Below are positions 1 through 37,155 of a DNA stretch of 64,000 nucleotides, one piece after another. Source of the DNA: Pisaster brevispinus (Eukaryota; Echinodermata; Asteroidea; Forcipulatida; Asteriidae); NCBI GenBank assembly GCA_023634235.1, contig JAMKCF010000002.1:2939001-3003000 (forward strand). The letters run 5' to 3'. The position numbers and the translations under genes are program-made. Every line of letters starts with the position of its first letter. The stretch's first letter is position 1. The notes under the pieces were generated by a model, which saw only the letters and a list, made by a program, of their open reading frames with translations, did not search any database and had not been told where the DNA came from.

Positions 1-221
1 GGATGGAAGTTCATCCCATGCGATCCCGGTTGAAATTATTCCTCAAACTTTTGGGAATCAGAAACGAATGTCTTACTTCCAATTCATTGGTTGTAATCGG
101 AAGAAGTTAATTCATAAGGCATGGGGGGAATAGAACGAGGCACGGCCATATCATTGTTGTTTTTCATTTCGAACCAATGCAACTAAAATGAGACTTGAAG
201 GATAAATAGTAGCAATACTTC

Positions 222-372
222 GCTCTTGAAGGGGTACGGCAGTTTTCCTCCGGTAAGGGGCACTTCTATGAGGACAATGTCAATTTGTATTGGAACTTTG
301 CAAAGGGCACCACAGCAAAAGCACAGGGCACCACGGCAATTGCTGTGGGTGCTGTGTGTTAATTCGAAGCCT
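222..372. mobile_element. AGGCCT-TIR MITE, copy 1
   Basis: Shares most of its length with 22156-22319 and 55325-55481: CTCTTGAAG start, GGTAAGGGGCAC, and repeated GGGCACCAC motifs. The complete copies begin AGGCCTTGAA and end TTCGAGGCCT, so the family has short inverted ends. Non-coding. Confidence 0.7.
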
Positions 373-1321
373 GGTCGTAAGGTGCCTTAAGATTTAAGAC
401 AAAGTTTTGTGAAGATTTTTACTTTAATATTCTTGAAATTTGTGTCGTAGTTCCCCCAAAAATTCCGCCAAACTGACACTGGCATGGCATTTTTTCAAAG
501 TAAGTTTTCAGAACGACTATAAAATGTGTAAGGAAAGAGAAACCAATGAATCGATGAGTAGAGGTCGTCACTGGTCCTGGCTGAGTGGTCAAGCCCACTG
601 GACTCAATCTCTTAATTCAGACTTTTATATATCTGCTTGGTGAAAAAAAATAGCTGTTTTTTTCTTTAGATATAAAGAAATCCTGCTCTTTGATCTACTT
701 CTCTAGCGCTGAGGATACTGTTCCCAGAAGCTCCTTGAAATCTGTAGCTCCAGGGGTTACCAAATTGTGGCAATGCCCTCAATTCAACATAATACCTCCT
801 CAAATTTGGATTTGATAACGCACACCTCTTTTTATAAGAGGATCTTCATGTCAGATGAACGATTGACATGGAATTTGAAACAACAATGTTACTCAGCATG
901 TACCCTTTGTTTTTCTTCTCACTGCCTCTCATCCTACAGCGGTTAGAAAACTGTAACTTAACTCGCTGAACATCTTGAAAGGGTTATCGGAACTCCAGGC
1001 AACTTCCTGTGAGAAAACAAACCCAGATCGTTTCTTCGTTAGGTCAGAAAAAAAACGTTATTACAACTTCCTGGCATCATCTTTCATATCCTTAAAGTTG
1101 AAGTATCTAGCGGAGTAATTTAAAAACAAAACAAATCAAGGCTTAAGTAATCCTAGACAACAACTGGGCATGTAAAGAAGTCACTAAGATGTCAAAAAAA
1201 TTATAGGGATATGAAATATGACGATGTTATAACTCTAGGAGGGGGCGTCACACACCACTGGCAGTGCCAAATAGTTAGTGAGTTAAACAACAGTTCAAAG
1301 TTCAATGGTTAGAAAAATTTG

Positions 1322-1535
1322 GGTTGAACAAAGAAGATTTGACTAGAGCGGGATTTGAACCAGTGTCCTCTGGAACAGCTCTACCAAATGAGCTATCTAG
1401 CCCTAATGTTTGCCGTCTCCCTATGTTGTCAATGTCTTTGTTCGGGTGTGGCAGTTGAAGCCATTTAACCTGTAGTTGCCGTATAGCCTGGGATCACACC
1501 CAACTTGTTGATATTTGAATGGAAAGCAGCAGCTT
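1322..1535 (-). mobile_element. tRNA-derived element A (unusual order)
   Basis: On the minus strand a tRNA-like stretch has box A (TAGCTCATTTGGTAGAGC) and box B (GGTTCAAATCC), followed by a short TTTGTTCAACCC tail. A shared body of about 130 bp lies 5' of the tRNA-like part, ending at CTATTTTAATGG-type sequence. Other copies: 12838-13200, 24160-24370, 54556-54800, and partial ones at 11690-11800 and 47085-47190. Confidence 0.75.
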
Positions 1536-4349
1536 ATTTTGATTGCCGCCATTAAAATAGTCTCTCTATGAACATGCGCAAAATCACTGACAAAACAGTA
1601 ACCATTTTTCTTCATTTTCACTAAAACCGTTATCACCTAGTTTGATGAAACTTTCACAGGTTGTTTTTATGATATGACTTTTGAAAACTAAAGAGTGGAA
1701 GTTGTTTTTAATAGATGTGAATTTTGCAGCGGGGATAAAAAATGTTATTGGGTTTTTGTTTGCCCTCACATAAAAATCGAAGTGTTTTACTCGTTCAAAA
1801 ATCGTTGATTTACCTTTAAATAATTTTCGTATATATATTTTTGTGTGTTTTATTTTGGGGGGCAATCGCAAGGCCATGTGGCCAATCAAAGGAGGTTACA
1901 AAAATACCATTTTGATCTCATTACTTCCACTTAAAAAGTCAAACTTCATATTGCCAATGTTTTTCTAAAATACATGTATATCAAAGGAGCAGAAATCAGG
2001 TCATCTTACTGTTTTTCCTCAATATTAGTACTAGAACCGTTTTAGTAAGTAGGACTGTACTTTCACAGCCAGAGGTCAATGATAAAATGACTATTATGAT
2101 CTTGTAAAATTGCTTCCTTCAATGTACATGTACATGAAAAAAATCGATCTATGAGTTTTGGTTGTTCTGAAAAGAACTGGTGGTTAGCAACTCGACGTTT
2201 TGATCAAAACGCTTTGATCGTCCTCAGAAGAAAGTGGAACCGCTACAACTCAAAGAGAGATTGACCGAACTTTCTTCCCCAATGATTTTAATAATTGTCT
2301 TCACTTTGGTTGACTTCAAAATGTGCTTAATTGCTTTCTGTTTCGTCTAAATTTCTCAACAGAAATATAATGTAGTGTACAATTTAGGCTGATTTTCATT
2401 CAAACTACCCCCATTGGGGTATACTTGTACCCCATTGGGAACTCCCTTCCCCAATGAGGATATTGATGGTGGCTGATTAAGGGGTGGGAACCCTCATGAG
2501 ACAGCCCACTCTTTGAAAATTGCATTTATAGCTGATGAAACATTTGTATTATATCTGTCACTTGGACTGTACAAGATGGTGTCGTGGGAATTGTTACATT
2601 TGTAATGGTGTAATGGTGGAAACGTGATGAAGCTATCAAATTGTCCCTTCAGGGGAAGTAACATTCAATCTCCATACTTCTTTAGTTTGGAAGATAAATA
2701 CCCCACCAGGTGTGTCTCCGAACACGAGCAGCCCGAGGAAAGGCAACACTCTTTTTCAAAACGAAAATTTCAGAGATGTCAAGTATCTCCTGCCGCGACC
2801 TCAAATTCTCAAAACGCTTTTTCGGATCTGAGCCATCCGAGCCCCAGAAACCTAAATAGTTTCTGAAGTATTTAGGTTGAAAAGTATTGACATTTGCTTT
2901 TTATTTAGTTCTTATTTTTGCTTGGAGGAACCGTTTTATGGAAGAAGGGGCAAGAATAAAGAAAGCGCTGTCACATTTAACAAAATAAAGCGATAGCACA
3001 ACTAGAGGAAAAAGAGTAGACCGATTAAGAACTCACTCTGTGGCAGTGAAGTTAAAAGTCCCCAAGATCCGCTATTTAAGCAAAAAAGGAAGTCCCAGCC
3101 GATTTCTTACTTCCCCAGGTAGTACTTAACAAGCAGATGAGTTCTTTTCAGAACTAATTAGTCTGCTGAATTCCGAAATCTGCTCCGCGGCACTAGAATA
3201 GATAGGTTGCAATATGAGGTAAATCGGCCATCTTTACGGGCAATTTGGAACACACAGTCATGGGTTTCGTGTGAGATCGGCGTGCAGCACGCGCACATTT
3301 CACAAAGCTCATTGCACGATTTGTTAGTGAACAGCTCGGCTTTGTTAACAATTTGAGCCCTTGACGCGTCTGCCAGCCAAAATGCAATTTGCCTGTAAAG
3401 ATGGTGTCTATTTGGGAACTTTCTGTAAATAGCAAGACAGGTTTTCAAAGAACAAATCCACACAGCAAAGTAGATATACACATGGTGTTACCGCAAACCG
3501 AACATACATGTTACCTCATCATGCAATGCCTCAAAACCCATATAGTAGATTTTGAGTCGTATTCTATATTCCTAATTTGTTTTTTCCCATTAATAATAAG
3601 AATACTTATAACGCACCGGTACCCATCAAGTCTTGACGTCCATGGTGCGAAAAACTTGGTAACCAGTGTAAACAAACCAAGGCTCAGTGGAAAAAATTTG
3701 TCCGATACCTAGTAGGGAAACTAACAAAAACAGTCACTTCTAGTTCTATATAAACGTCAATTGATGTTACCACTTTGTAGCTTTGTAGCTTTTACATATT
3801 TTTTTCAGCTCAATGGGCCAAGTTTCTTGACTCAACTTACAATAAGTTAGCAAGTAATTTTGCTCTTTGATTGTGCTTATGTAGCATTCTTCGGTTATAC
3901 AGCTAACCACACATTCAGTTCTAACCCTGTCAGCAGAGATGGTGACCGTAAGCGCAGATTTTCACGGTATAAGCAGTATCCATGGAATAGGGACCAGGTC
4001 AAGCTTCAAGTGGTTTTCAAATGCTTGTATCAGTTTTTCCTTGATAATGTCTGCCAGGCTTGCGTTAACATCAAGGTTTGCTGCAACGAGATCTCAGATT
4101 TCCTCAGGAAAAAACAAAAAGACTACAGCAATGTTCTCCAGATTTCATAGGTCACATAAATGTAGGTTAAACCATTTTGTATTGATAGCCTTGCTCAGTT
4201 CAACAAAGAAACCTTCCTGAGACTGGATCTATCACAACAAAAACACCAGCAGTCTCCCAAAAGCATTAATTATTTCATCATAGAGACCCAAAGTGTCCTG
4301 AAATTTTTAAGTTTTTGTGTAAGAATGAAACAAACAATTTGAAGACGGT

Positions 4350-4545
4350 TCTACAAATCCCAGTGCATGGGACCAACTGCTTTATGTCCCATCTGAAGGA
4401 CAAAGCAGTTATGGTAAGGTATCTTGCTCAAGAACACAAGTGTCATGACCAGGACTCGAACCCACACTCTGCTGATCAGAAACACCAGAGCTTGAGTTCG
4501 GTGCCCTTAGCCACTCAGTCACGACATGCCACATGTATCTACATT
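4350..4545 (-). mobile_element. tRNA-Leu-derived SINE B
   Basis: In reverse it reads GTCGTGACTGAGTGG, then a CTCAAGCTCTGG anticodon-loop-like stretch (CAA, Leu-like), GTGTGGGTTCGAGTCC (box B), then a TTGAGCAAGATACC body. The family recurs throughout the window. Confidence 0.8.
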
Positions 4546-6430
4546 ACAAACTTTTTCTGTTAACTGATGGGTTTTAGCGTAGCTTTCAGAATTTGTTTCG
4601 GTCATTAAATTTCAGGTCAGAAATTTGGTTCTGGTCGAAGGTTCACCCAAACTCACCCCAGATCAAATCAAAAGAAACATAGTGGGAATTTAAATCGACC
4701 AAAACATTCTAAGCTTGTCCACAAGATAGTCAACGCAACTTAGTTTCTTTGTGGCCAAAGTTCATACCCCATTTTAAGAAATGTAGTACTTCTACATTTC
4801 ACTTCAGCTGTTGTGCTTTCATTGATTCTAATTAAAAAATGAAAACACCAACACGTGTTGGTATACGTGTGTGTGTGTTTTTACTGAGATTGATGGTTCC
4901 CATCTGGACCCAAAAGGGGGCCAAGGCAAGGGTGGACATTTTTTCTTCCTAAACAATTTGAAGTGAAAATGATCAACCTTGTGTTGTTGCTTTGAACTTC
5001 AAACATATTAAAAAAATTCCGCTTTGGTGTGTGTGTGTGAGAAAGAAAGTTTTCATAATATTCAGCTTTCTGTTTTTCCTCTTTTCAAGGAAAATGCAAT
5101 TACTTGCACCATGTGCAAAACAAAATCATTGCTGGCCAACTACAAATGGAAGTGTTTTGTTTTTCAACCATTTTTACTGCCATTCATTGCCATATGGCAG
5201 GCAGCCATCCACTAAGGTCAAAATCTGCTATTAAAAACATTTGAAATAAAAAAAAAGAGTAATACAAATGCTTAACCAACTTTAGCTAAATTGTTATACT
5301 TTTATCGCTTAAAAAAATGAGCACAATATGTTACTTGGAAATCTGGTTGGTAACCTTCATTGTACATCCATTTCCTTGCTTAGCACATTTCATGTATATG
5401 AAATCGGATGGTTGTCGTTTCAGATCCAACAAAACTCTGAAGAGATTTTTTTTTTCCTGGCTGTCTCAAATTCCCATAATTTCCACTCGTTAACTTTCTT
5501 TTAGTTTTAACTTTTTTTTTAATGGTAAATTCAGTTTAACAAAATCCACACACATTAATTTCACAGCAGCAGGACTGCTCTCGCCCTGTGTTCCAACCTT
5601 GGCACAGATCTTCTGGTATAGGTTACAGCCAAGGAATTCCGGAACTGACCTATATTTTCAAAACCTTGGGAGACTTGCCTAGCAGAGATTTGAAAACAAC
5701 ACACTAATAACTACAAACACACCTCGTACGTGTATGTATAACATGGTACCTGACTACTAACAGCAAGGGCAAAAATCATGCAGGATTCTGTCAGTGTTAG
5801 ACACAGCTGGTTTGTGTGACTCCCAGCATGGCTAACCACAGCCTTATAAGCAAAGTATTTGCTTATCAAAATTGCTAAGCAGAAAGTTAGGGCTGGCACT
5901 AGTCATAAGTAATAAAAAAATCACATCAGATTGTCAGACCCGACAGAGCTTTTAAGATCAATGATTTCAAAATGAAAATTTCTAATCATCAAGTACACGA
6001 AGTGCTTCTTGATCCATCCATGTATGTATGTATGTAGTTCCGATGTTTATAGCTGTCAATCACATCCCTTTTGCCTATAAATTGTAAGTGCTTTGGCGGC
6101 CCAATTCGGCAATTGAGCCCTTTCAGATTTCCACACTATTTTTCAGTGTTTTAAATGCACCCAGTTGCCCCTTCATTATCACACAGGTAATCTTTCATAC
6201 TTGATGGGCAATAAAACCCCAATTACAATTTCCAAAAGTTCATAAACAAAATGAACAAAGAGAAAAGTACAGACTCGTACCGAGGTTTTTGAGTATTACA
6301 GCTCTATCTCAGTGGTGTTGATCGTAGAACCTGCGTACTTACTGCGTACTCTTCCGCCCCTCTGAGCTCAGGGACCGTTCCTATTTCTTGTAACTTTTTG
6401 TTCTATTGGATGTAACAAAGAGCCCTATGG

Positions 6431-6569
6431 GGTGGATTTCACAAAGAGTTAAGACTAGTCTTATCTCGAGTTAGGACGAGTTACTCGTCCTAACTTAGGA
6501 CTAGCTTTAAGTTTTTAATAACTCCTAGGACTAGTCCTAAGTTAGGACTATCTTTGTGAAATCGATCCC
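6431..6569. mobile_element. TTAGGACTAG palindromic MITE, copy 1
   Basis: TIRs GGTGGATTTCACAAAGA and TCTTTGTGAAATCGATCC flank repeated inverted copies of CCTAACTTAGGACTAG. Copies also at 15187-15328, 48746-48880 and 51661-51824. Confidence 0.85.
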
Positions 6570-8303
6570 TGTTCAGTTAAAACTGAACAGCATTTCACTG
6601 AGCTACGATTAGTTAAAAGTGCATTTCACAAATAAACTATTGAATCACTGATTATGCGCTCCAAAGTATTTGGGGAGGGGGAGGGGGAAGGGGGAGGGTG
6701 AAGGGATCTCCTACTCTTTCCCCTTTCCCTTAAGGGTAATGTATTGTGGTTTTGTGGTTCAGATGAACGCCTGTTTGTAGTAAAGAATGTAACGTGGAAA
6801 TAAGGTTAACTTGGTTTTGCTACTCAACTGAAAATGGATATCCTCTACAGACATTGTTCTACGTACATTGCTGTACAACGTGTATATGTCCATGTGCTAT
6901 ATTGTCATAGCGACTGTGTTCCAAGTAAATATGGCATAATAGACCTACATGTGTACATGTAATTTATACCAAAGGCCCCCCCCCCCCCTGTCGATTCCAT
7001 TCTTATTGGATAGGATGACAAGTTTCCTTCACTCATATCCCCGTCAATGAGGGGTTCACCAGTAAATGTTCCTCGCGTGTCATAATTGCCCGTAGTGCCT
7101 GTCATCAACATTTCGAACCCACTCTCAACTCGCTCAGGCTGTCAAACTTGTCAAAGATCTCCAGAACTTTCCAACGGTCTAATAAAGAATCCTTCTAAAA
7201 AAAACTATAATGTCAGAACAATACTTATTCTCTTTTTGAGTATTCAAGGTCATGTTTTGGTTGGAATTTTCTCGGGGGGGGGGGGGGGGGGGGTCAAGCA
7301 GGTCGCAATCTCCACGGCAGATGTTCGATCCTGTCCTAGATTTATCAACAGCTGACTTGGACACCTGTCGCTATCGGTAGCAAAGTTCAGGCCCTCTTCT
7401 AGGGTGGTAGCCTAGTACAGTTTACCGGCGAAGGGACCACACCTCCCAGCTGGCCTCACAGCACACGCCTCCTGTTTCCTCCCCTGGTTCAATACACTCC
7501 CGCTGTACTACATTAACCTCTCACTCACTACCCAGTAGCCTACATTTGCCACCCAGTGCACTCCAACAAAATCCAACACCATTGGTTGGACTCTGATTAT
7601 GGTGGTATGCCTGATCCCATGAGTGATTTCTAGGATCCTTCCTTACTCTAACAAAATCCAACAACATATATGATAACTCAGCACCCAAACTGTTGGACTC
7701 TGATCATGATGGTATGTCTGATCCTACGAGTACGAGTGATTTATCCTAAAACAACCCTTTTAAAACGAAAATATCTTTAAATAATCAATCTAGTTCAGTT
7801 TGTTCTTTACAGCAACTGCTTCACACTTAGGCCTACACCAACGTCATTTTACCAAAATATTCAGCAAATATTCAGTTCTTGGAACAAGGTTTTCTAGTGA
7901 AAGTGTTTGTTATTTGACCTTGACTTGTTTCTGTTTCCCCCACCCCTCCCCAAAAAACCCCAAAACAGCTCTGAGTTGGTCCTTCCTTTAGAAATTTACT
8001 ACCATCATTCATTGTGTCCATTTTACGCATCAGTTATTCCTGCTGCCTTTTCTTTTATTATTCCCCCCCCCCCCAAACACCTGTTCTGTTTCTCTTGAAC
8101 TTTGACAACAGCCAGCTGCGGGGAACTGGTCACTGTCAAAGGACAGATTCTAGTCTTTTCATGAAGTCTTGCAAACCCAGGCTCATCTCCTTTGGGGGTT
8201 GGTGGGCGTAGAACTGTTACAACTGGAGAAACTCCAGTGAAACTGCCTTGATTATGTTGACCATGGCATGATGCAACCTTGGGATACTTCGTCAGCCTAA
8301 TAT

Positions 8304-8525
8304 GGGCCCAATTTCATAAAGCTGTTAAGCAGAACATTCTGCTTAGCAAATTTCTTTGCTTAGCAAGAAATGAGCGGGGTACCAGTGGCAACAATGTTAA
8401 CTTTATAGGTCTACTTCACTCATACATGTACATTAACTGTAGAGCTGGTTACCTGTTTCTGCTGAGCAAGATTTGTCTGTGCTCAGCAAGTTTTTTGTGC
8501 TTACAGGCTTTATGAAATTGGGCCC
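8304..8525. mobile_element. GGGCCC palindromic MITE, copy 1
   Basis: Begins GGGCCCAATTTCATAAAGCT and ends with the complement, TATGAAATTGGGCCC. Interior has TTAAGC and GCTTAGCA steps in both orientations. Other copies: 12961-13154, 29427-29602, 34264-34441, 47614-47859, 56092-56279, 60773-61061. Confidence 0.9.
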
Positions 8526-9840
8526 AGGTCCCAATTTTCTGGTGCTGCTTACCATGGAATTCTGCGCTTACAGCACCCTAAGTCCCTATACAGTGCGTGA
8601 TTCTTTGGGCAAACTTTTGTTGATATTTAAGTTGAAGTGTTTCAGTTTGAAGAAAAAGTGGAGCCACGTTTGTTTTCTACAAGCTCATATAATTAAAGAA
8701 AGACTCTGCTAAGGTCAAAACGTCAAGCCACTAACTATTTAAAAAAAGAAATTTGCACTTATACCATTGGTCCTTTTGGTTGGTAAGCAGTTTGCAACAG
8801 CTAATACTATTTTTCCTTAAAGAAATTCTGCAAAGAAACAGTACTCGGGAAAGTTGAAGTTTGGATAGTCGTCTTTTAACGTATCTGCTTTTAGACCCTC
8901 CACATAATGAGTTGGGATAAAACCCCATTATCATATCATTTGCCAGTAGAGGGAGCCCTTGTCCTTGTAAAAGCTTGCCCTGTTCAGTATTATTTTGTGC
9001 AACTTCTGCATACTCCAGAATTCAAAGCAAAGTACACTTGTCATGGTTAACAAAAATTATCTTGTTCCTGTAAACAAGAAACTTTCTGTAACCACATAAC
9101 TTTGAGCAATCGATCATTAGTCATTCGTAGCGATGTGAAGATAAGGATGCCTTCCATTTTTTTACTCTGTATTTGGGGGAATTATGACTGTCCCCCCCTT
9201 GGAGACCATTGATTTCTGTGAAATCATCACCATATGCTCAGACAGGGCTAAATTTGTATTGACTTTTTGACTAAATTTATATCAATAAAAAAATGTCTGG
9301 AACATTAACATGAAACAGAAAGTTGGTATTTGTTTCAGATAAGAACGATATGAACTATGTTAAAATTGGATTCATTAGGAAGTGGAGTCCATTTAGGACA
9401 ACTGATCTTTACTTTGACCTTTGGTTGAATGGAAGAAGGACAAATTTAAATCAAATCTTTCGTCGTGTTCCCGGTAGAAAGGCCAGGCTCTACGCCATTC
9501 TTCCACCTGCACAACGTAGTTTATCTGTAAACAAAATTGCTACCGGGAAAAAAATATAAATAAATGGCATTATGCTAGAAGTGTCCCAAGAACAACCTTT
9601 CCATTCTCAAACAGAATTTGTTCTCCCTATGATGACGAATGGCAGTTAAAACAATCAAACTTTGACATTCAGTTTTCCTAAAACACAATTTTGCACATTA
9701 ACTGCTTGCACCCTTTCTCCGGAATCTTTCATTACACCATGTACACATGACGAAATCTTGCAGCCATTTGTGGCCACTATAGGCTATTGGGTACAAGCTG
9801 CCTATATTGCCACTATGGTTTTGAAAAGTTTAAAACATTG

Positions 9841-10203
9841 ATGAATACGTAACAATCGTTATCAAAGTATCAACGTAATCACGCAAGTCATTCACAGATA
9901 AACTTTCTTATGTGTGCACAACGACACTGATTTCAATGAACACAAACCCCCTACCATGTGGGAGCTTTCAGTGTAGCGTTTCATTATGCATACCAGTTGC
10001 AATACCGAGTACCAGTGCTCAATGAATTCGTAACAATTGTTATCAAAGTATCAACGCCATCACACAAGTCATTTTACAAACAAACTTTCTCATGTGAACA
10101 CAACGACACTGATTTCAATGAACACAACTGCTGTGTGGGAGCTTTCGGTGTAGCATTTTCATTATGCATACCAGTTGCAATACCGAGTACCAGTGCTCAA
10201 TAC
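9841..10203 (+). repeat. Tandem duplication of about 182 bp
   Basis: Two adjacent copies each contain AACAATCGTTATCAAAGTAT-type sequence, CACAACGACACTGATTTC, GTGGGAGCTTTC and TTGCAATACCGAGTACCAGT. The second copy makes an open frame of 151 codons with no recognisable similarity. Confidence 0.8.
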
Positions 10204-11399
10204 AAGTGTACGGTACTGTACATCAATGTACACTGCATCAACAGGTTAGAGGTGCAAGTTACGAGCAGGGTATACTGCTCGAAACATCGCGACCACACCC
10301 GCTCTTTTCAAAGCCAACACTCGACTATTAATAGTAACTCTTTATTTCCACACCAAGCAAAGCTTCAAATGTCTATTCAGTTAGGTGCAGCCTGCCGCTT
10401 GATGTATGGCTAGATTTAGAGCGGTAAGATGCTCACTTTACATTGTTTTGGTCAAGAAAGACGTAAATGAAAAAGAATGGTCTAGCAATTATTCAATTCA
10501 ATCATGCAGTAGTCAGGATTTTCCCCTTAAATTGAGCGCCGGTTGGAGCAACTTAATTTTGTTTTTGTGCAGGTCGGCATTACCAAGGGGTGGTCGGTGC
10601 TGACAGAGACTGTCAAGTGTGGAGTACCCACAACCCTGCCTGACACTAACAGTGAATGAAGGATATGTTACCAATTAAATACTCATTCCAATTTGCTGTC
10701 ATTTTTTTTTACGACTTTGAGAAGTAAGAAGATTGAGGAGCTCTGTCTCCCACCCATCCATTCTCCGGATAATCTTCAACCAGACCCATCTATATTTTAC
10801 CCATCAATCCCTCAGGAACATCTGCGCATTTCATTGAACGGTAAATATTTTTTACGGAAGTGCATGACGAACTGCCGTTGCATGCTTAATAACGAACTCT
10901 GATTGGAGGAACCATGTCTGCTTACATGTAACAAATCTCAGATGGTTAGGGTGGGGGAGAAAAGGGGGGAAGGGGCAGGTTCATGCAAAGGCCAGGGGGG
11001 GCTTTTGGCACGCGAGGAAGTCAGCCAATTGTAATTTCCGCAGTTTCTCACCAAAGATTTTCTCAGCCTGGGTGGAGCCAGAGCGTGAAGCAGCTCGGGG
11101 GGCCGGCCGCTTGCACCAAGTAGTTTTTGAAATGGAAAAAGTTGTACTGAAGAAACGATTTGCTTTATAGCAGAGAGCCTGTTTAGGAAAGGTGTTTGTT
11201 AAGAAAATGAGCCAAGGTGGGACCTTTTAAGCGGGCACACTTGCTTACCAGCCAAGAATACAATGTGTCGTGTGTACTTTTCATGACTGGTTCCCAGCTT
11301 GTTTCTCCTTAGCAAATATTTATTAACTTTGGGTTGAACAAAACAAAAAATCAGGATTTTAACCTGCGACCTCCGGGTTTTTGTGCCATTGCCCTACTT

Positions 11400-11530
11400 T
11401 GTCACCGTGGCCCAGTGGTTAGGCTTCCGGACTTGCAATCACATTAACGTTGTGGGTTTGAACCCTACCAAGCTAACTGCTGATTTCACAATGACTAGAA
11501 TTAAGTACTATCGTCTAGTTTACTGAATCA
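11400..11530 (+). mobile_element. tRNA-like SINE fragment
   Basis: CACCGTGGCCCAGTGGTTAG (box A) and GTGGGTTTGAACCC (box B), 64 bp apart, embedded among element A fragments. No good acceptor stem, so not called as a tRNA gene. Confidence 0.55.
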
Positions 11531-12837
11531 CAATTTATTGATTTGTGCAATTTATAATCATAGATGTTAAACCAATGTTTATATGAGAGAGATTGGCTGT
11601 TGCCAGCTAGGCATTCATATCCCCTTCATGGACGTTTGCCAAGTTCCCTTGACGGGAAGATCATCTCTACAAACAAACTTTGTCAATATCTTTGCTCTGG
11701 CATGTCTGTAGGCGCCAGTCAGAAGTTAAACAACTGTATACTGCTGTATAGCCAGGGATCACACCCTGTTTTTGATACAGCCTGGGAAGCAGATATAAAA
11801 TTTAAACATGATGTTTAGCGAAAAATGCCAAACTTTTGACGGTCAAGATGAGTTGAACTGTCATCATAGTTGGATCTTGTCTCATTAAAATGAAAGTATA
11901 GTCTGGTCAGCTGCCAAACTCGGCATGATTGCTAAGTGATAATTTCCCTACTGACTTCCTTCTAGTTGTAAATCTTGCCAGGAACGACATTGTTGACCTA
12001 CATGTACATCGAGATGACAAGCTGAATTCCGTCTCAAAATAATTAAAAAACGGGAAAAGCATTATCCACCTAAGATTTTATCTAAACATTTCTAGATCAG
12101 CGTATTAAAAAAACAGGCCTTGACAGAAACTAGCCTAAAGTATTTCAAAAACAGAAATAAAACTTGAGTGTAGCACTATCAAATGTGTAGAATAAGGCTC
12201 ACAACACAAGTGTATTACTATCAAGGAATGGATACCGGTTATCGCTGGGATATGACTTTGCGTTTACCTCTTGGCCACTCGTCATGCTTGTGACACCAGC
12301 TGGTACCCTGCTAAATATAGAAACACTTAGGTGCAGAACAACGTTACCGTCTCCTCAGGAAGTTGTTTTTTAGTGGAGGGTTGAAGTGAGCATATTTGGG
12401 TTCTCCTTCGTTTGATTCACAAGGAATCTTGAACCTTTGTTTCCTCCGACTTGAAAGACCTAGTTTCTCCTGAGGAAATATCCAAATAAGGGTTTAAAGT
12501 GTCTACGTGTAGGATATTTGTAATAACGAAAGTCTACTGACTTGAACGGGATTAAACAACATTGCTTTCAAGTAGTTTTCAAGAAACAGACAGTATCATA
12601 AATAATGTCAAAGGGACGATACATATTGGTTATTGGAAGAGTACATTCATTCCAATCGACTAGTAATAAAAAAACATATCATATCATTGGTTATTGGAAG
12701 AGTGCATTCATTCCAATCCTCTAGTTATCAAGAAACATACATGTATCATAAATGGGTGGTACATCATTGGTTACCGGAAGAGCACATTCATTCAAATCCT
12801 CTAGTTATCAAAAACATCATAAAGAGATGGCACATCA

Positions 12838-13200
12838 AAAATTGACTAGAGCAGGATTTGAACCTGTGACCAGCACTAGACATGAGGTATCTAGTCCTCA
12901 TATTGGTGGTCTCCCTATTTTGTCTTTGTTTGGGGTTGCCAGTCAGAAGCCATTCAACCAGGGCCCAATTTCATAGAGCTGCTTAAAGCACAAAAAGTAG
13001 CTAAGCACAACAAGATATGCTTACCAGAATAAGGTTACCAGCCAAACTAGCATACCACAAGTACAACTTATGTCTGGTATTCTGCTCATTTCTGCTTAGC
13101 AGAAAATTGTTAAGCAATATTTCTGCTTAGGAGCAGCTCTATGAAATTGGGCCCTGTACCACACCCAAGTGTACGATGCAACCTGGGAAGTGGCAGGAGA
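12838..13200 (-). mobile_element. tRNA-derived element A interrupted by a MITE
   Basis: Element A (box B as GGATTTGAACC on the plus strand) is split by the GGGCCC MITE at 12961-13154. The body resumes at TGTACCACACCCAAG and ends in CAACCTGGGAAG. It lies about 75 bp upstream of the first visible mTOR exon. Confidence 0.75.
12961..13154. mobile_element. GGGCCC palindromic MITE, copy 2
   Basis: Exact ends GGGCCCAATTTCATAGAGCT and CTATGAAATTGGGCCC, inserted into element A, which makes the boundaries visible. Confidence 0.9.
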
Positions 13201-13274
13201 GAGATCACAAAAGCGATGCTACTTTTAATCTCAAACGTAAAGTAATAAAAAAGATTTAATTTGTCATTATTCAG

Positions 13275-37155
<23,881 letters not shown>

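Larger units (their letters stand above)
1..13274 (+). other. Probable mTOR intron with no recognised exon
   Basis: I looked for the preceding mTOR segment (the region around LWFDYGHWPDVNEALVEG in human) and did not find it, so the first visible exon is preceded by at least 13.2 kb of intron or an assembly gap. Contents recognised: an AGGCCT-TIR element (222-372), a tRNA-derived element (1322-1535), a SINE (4350-4545), a palindromic MITE (6431-6569), C and G runs at about 6968 and 7274, a GGGCCC MITE (8304-8525), a direct duplication (9841-10203) and nested SINE/MITE copies (11330-13200). Nothing gene-like was seen in 2290-4350, 4600-6400 or 8530-9840. Confidence 0.6.

Noticed and set aside
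9958..10413. 151-codon open frame
   Set aside because: Created by a tandem duplication; no recognisable domain or regulatory context.
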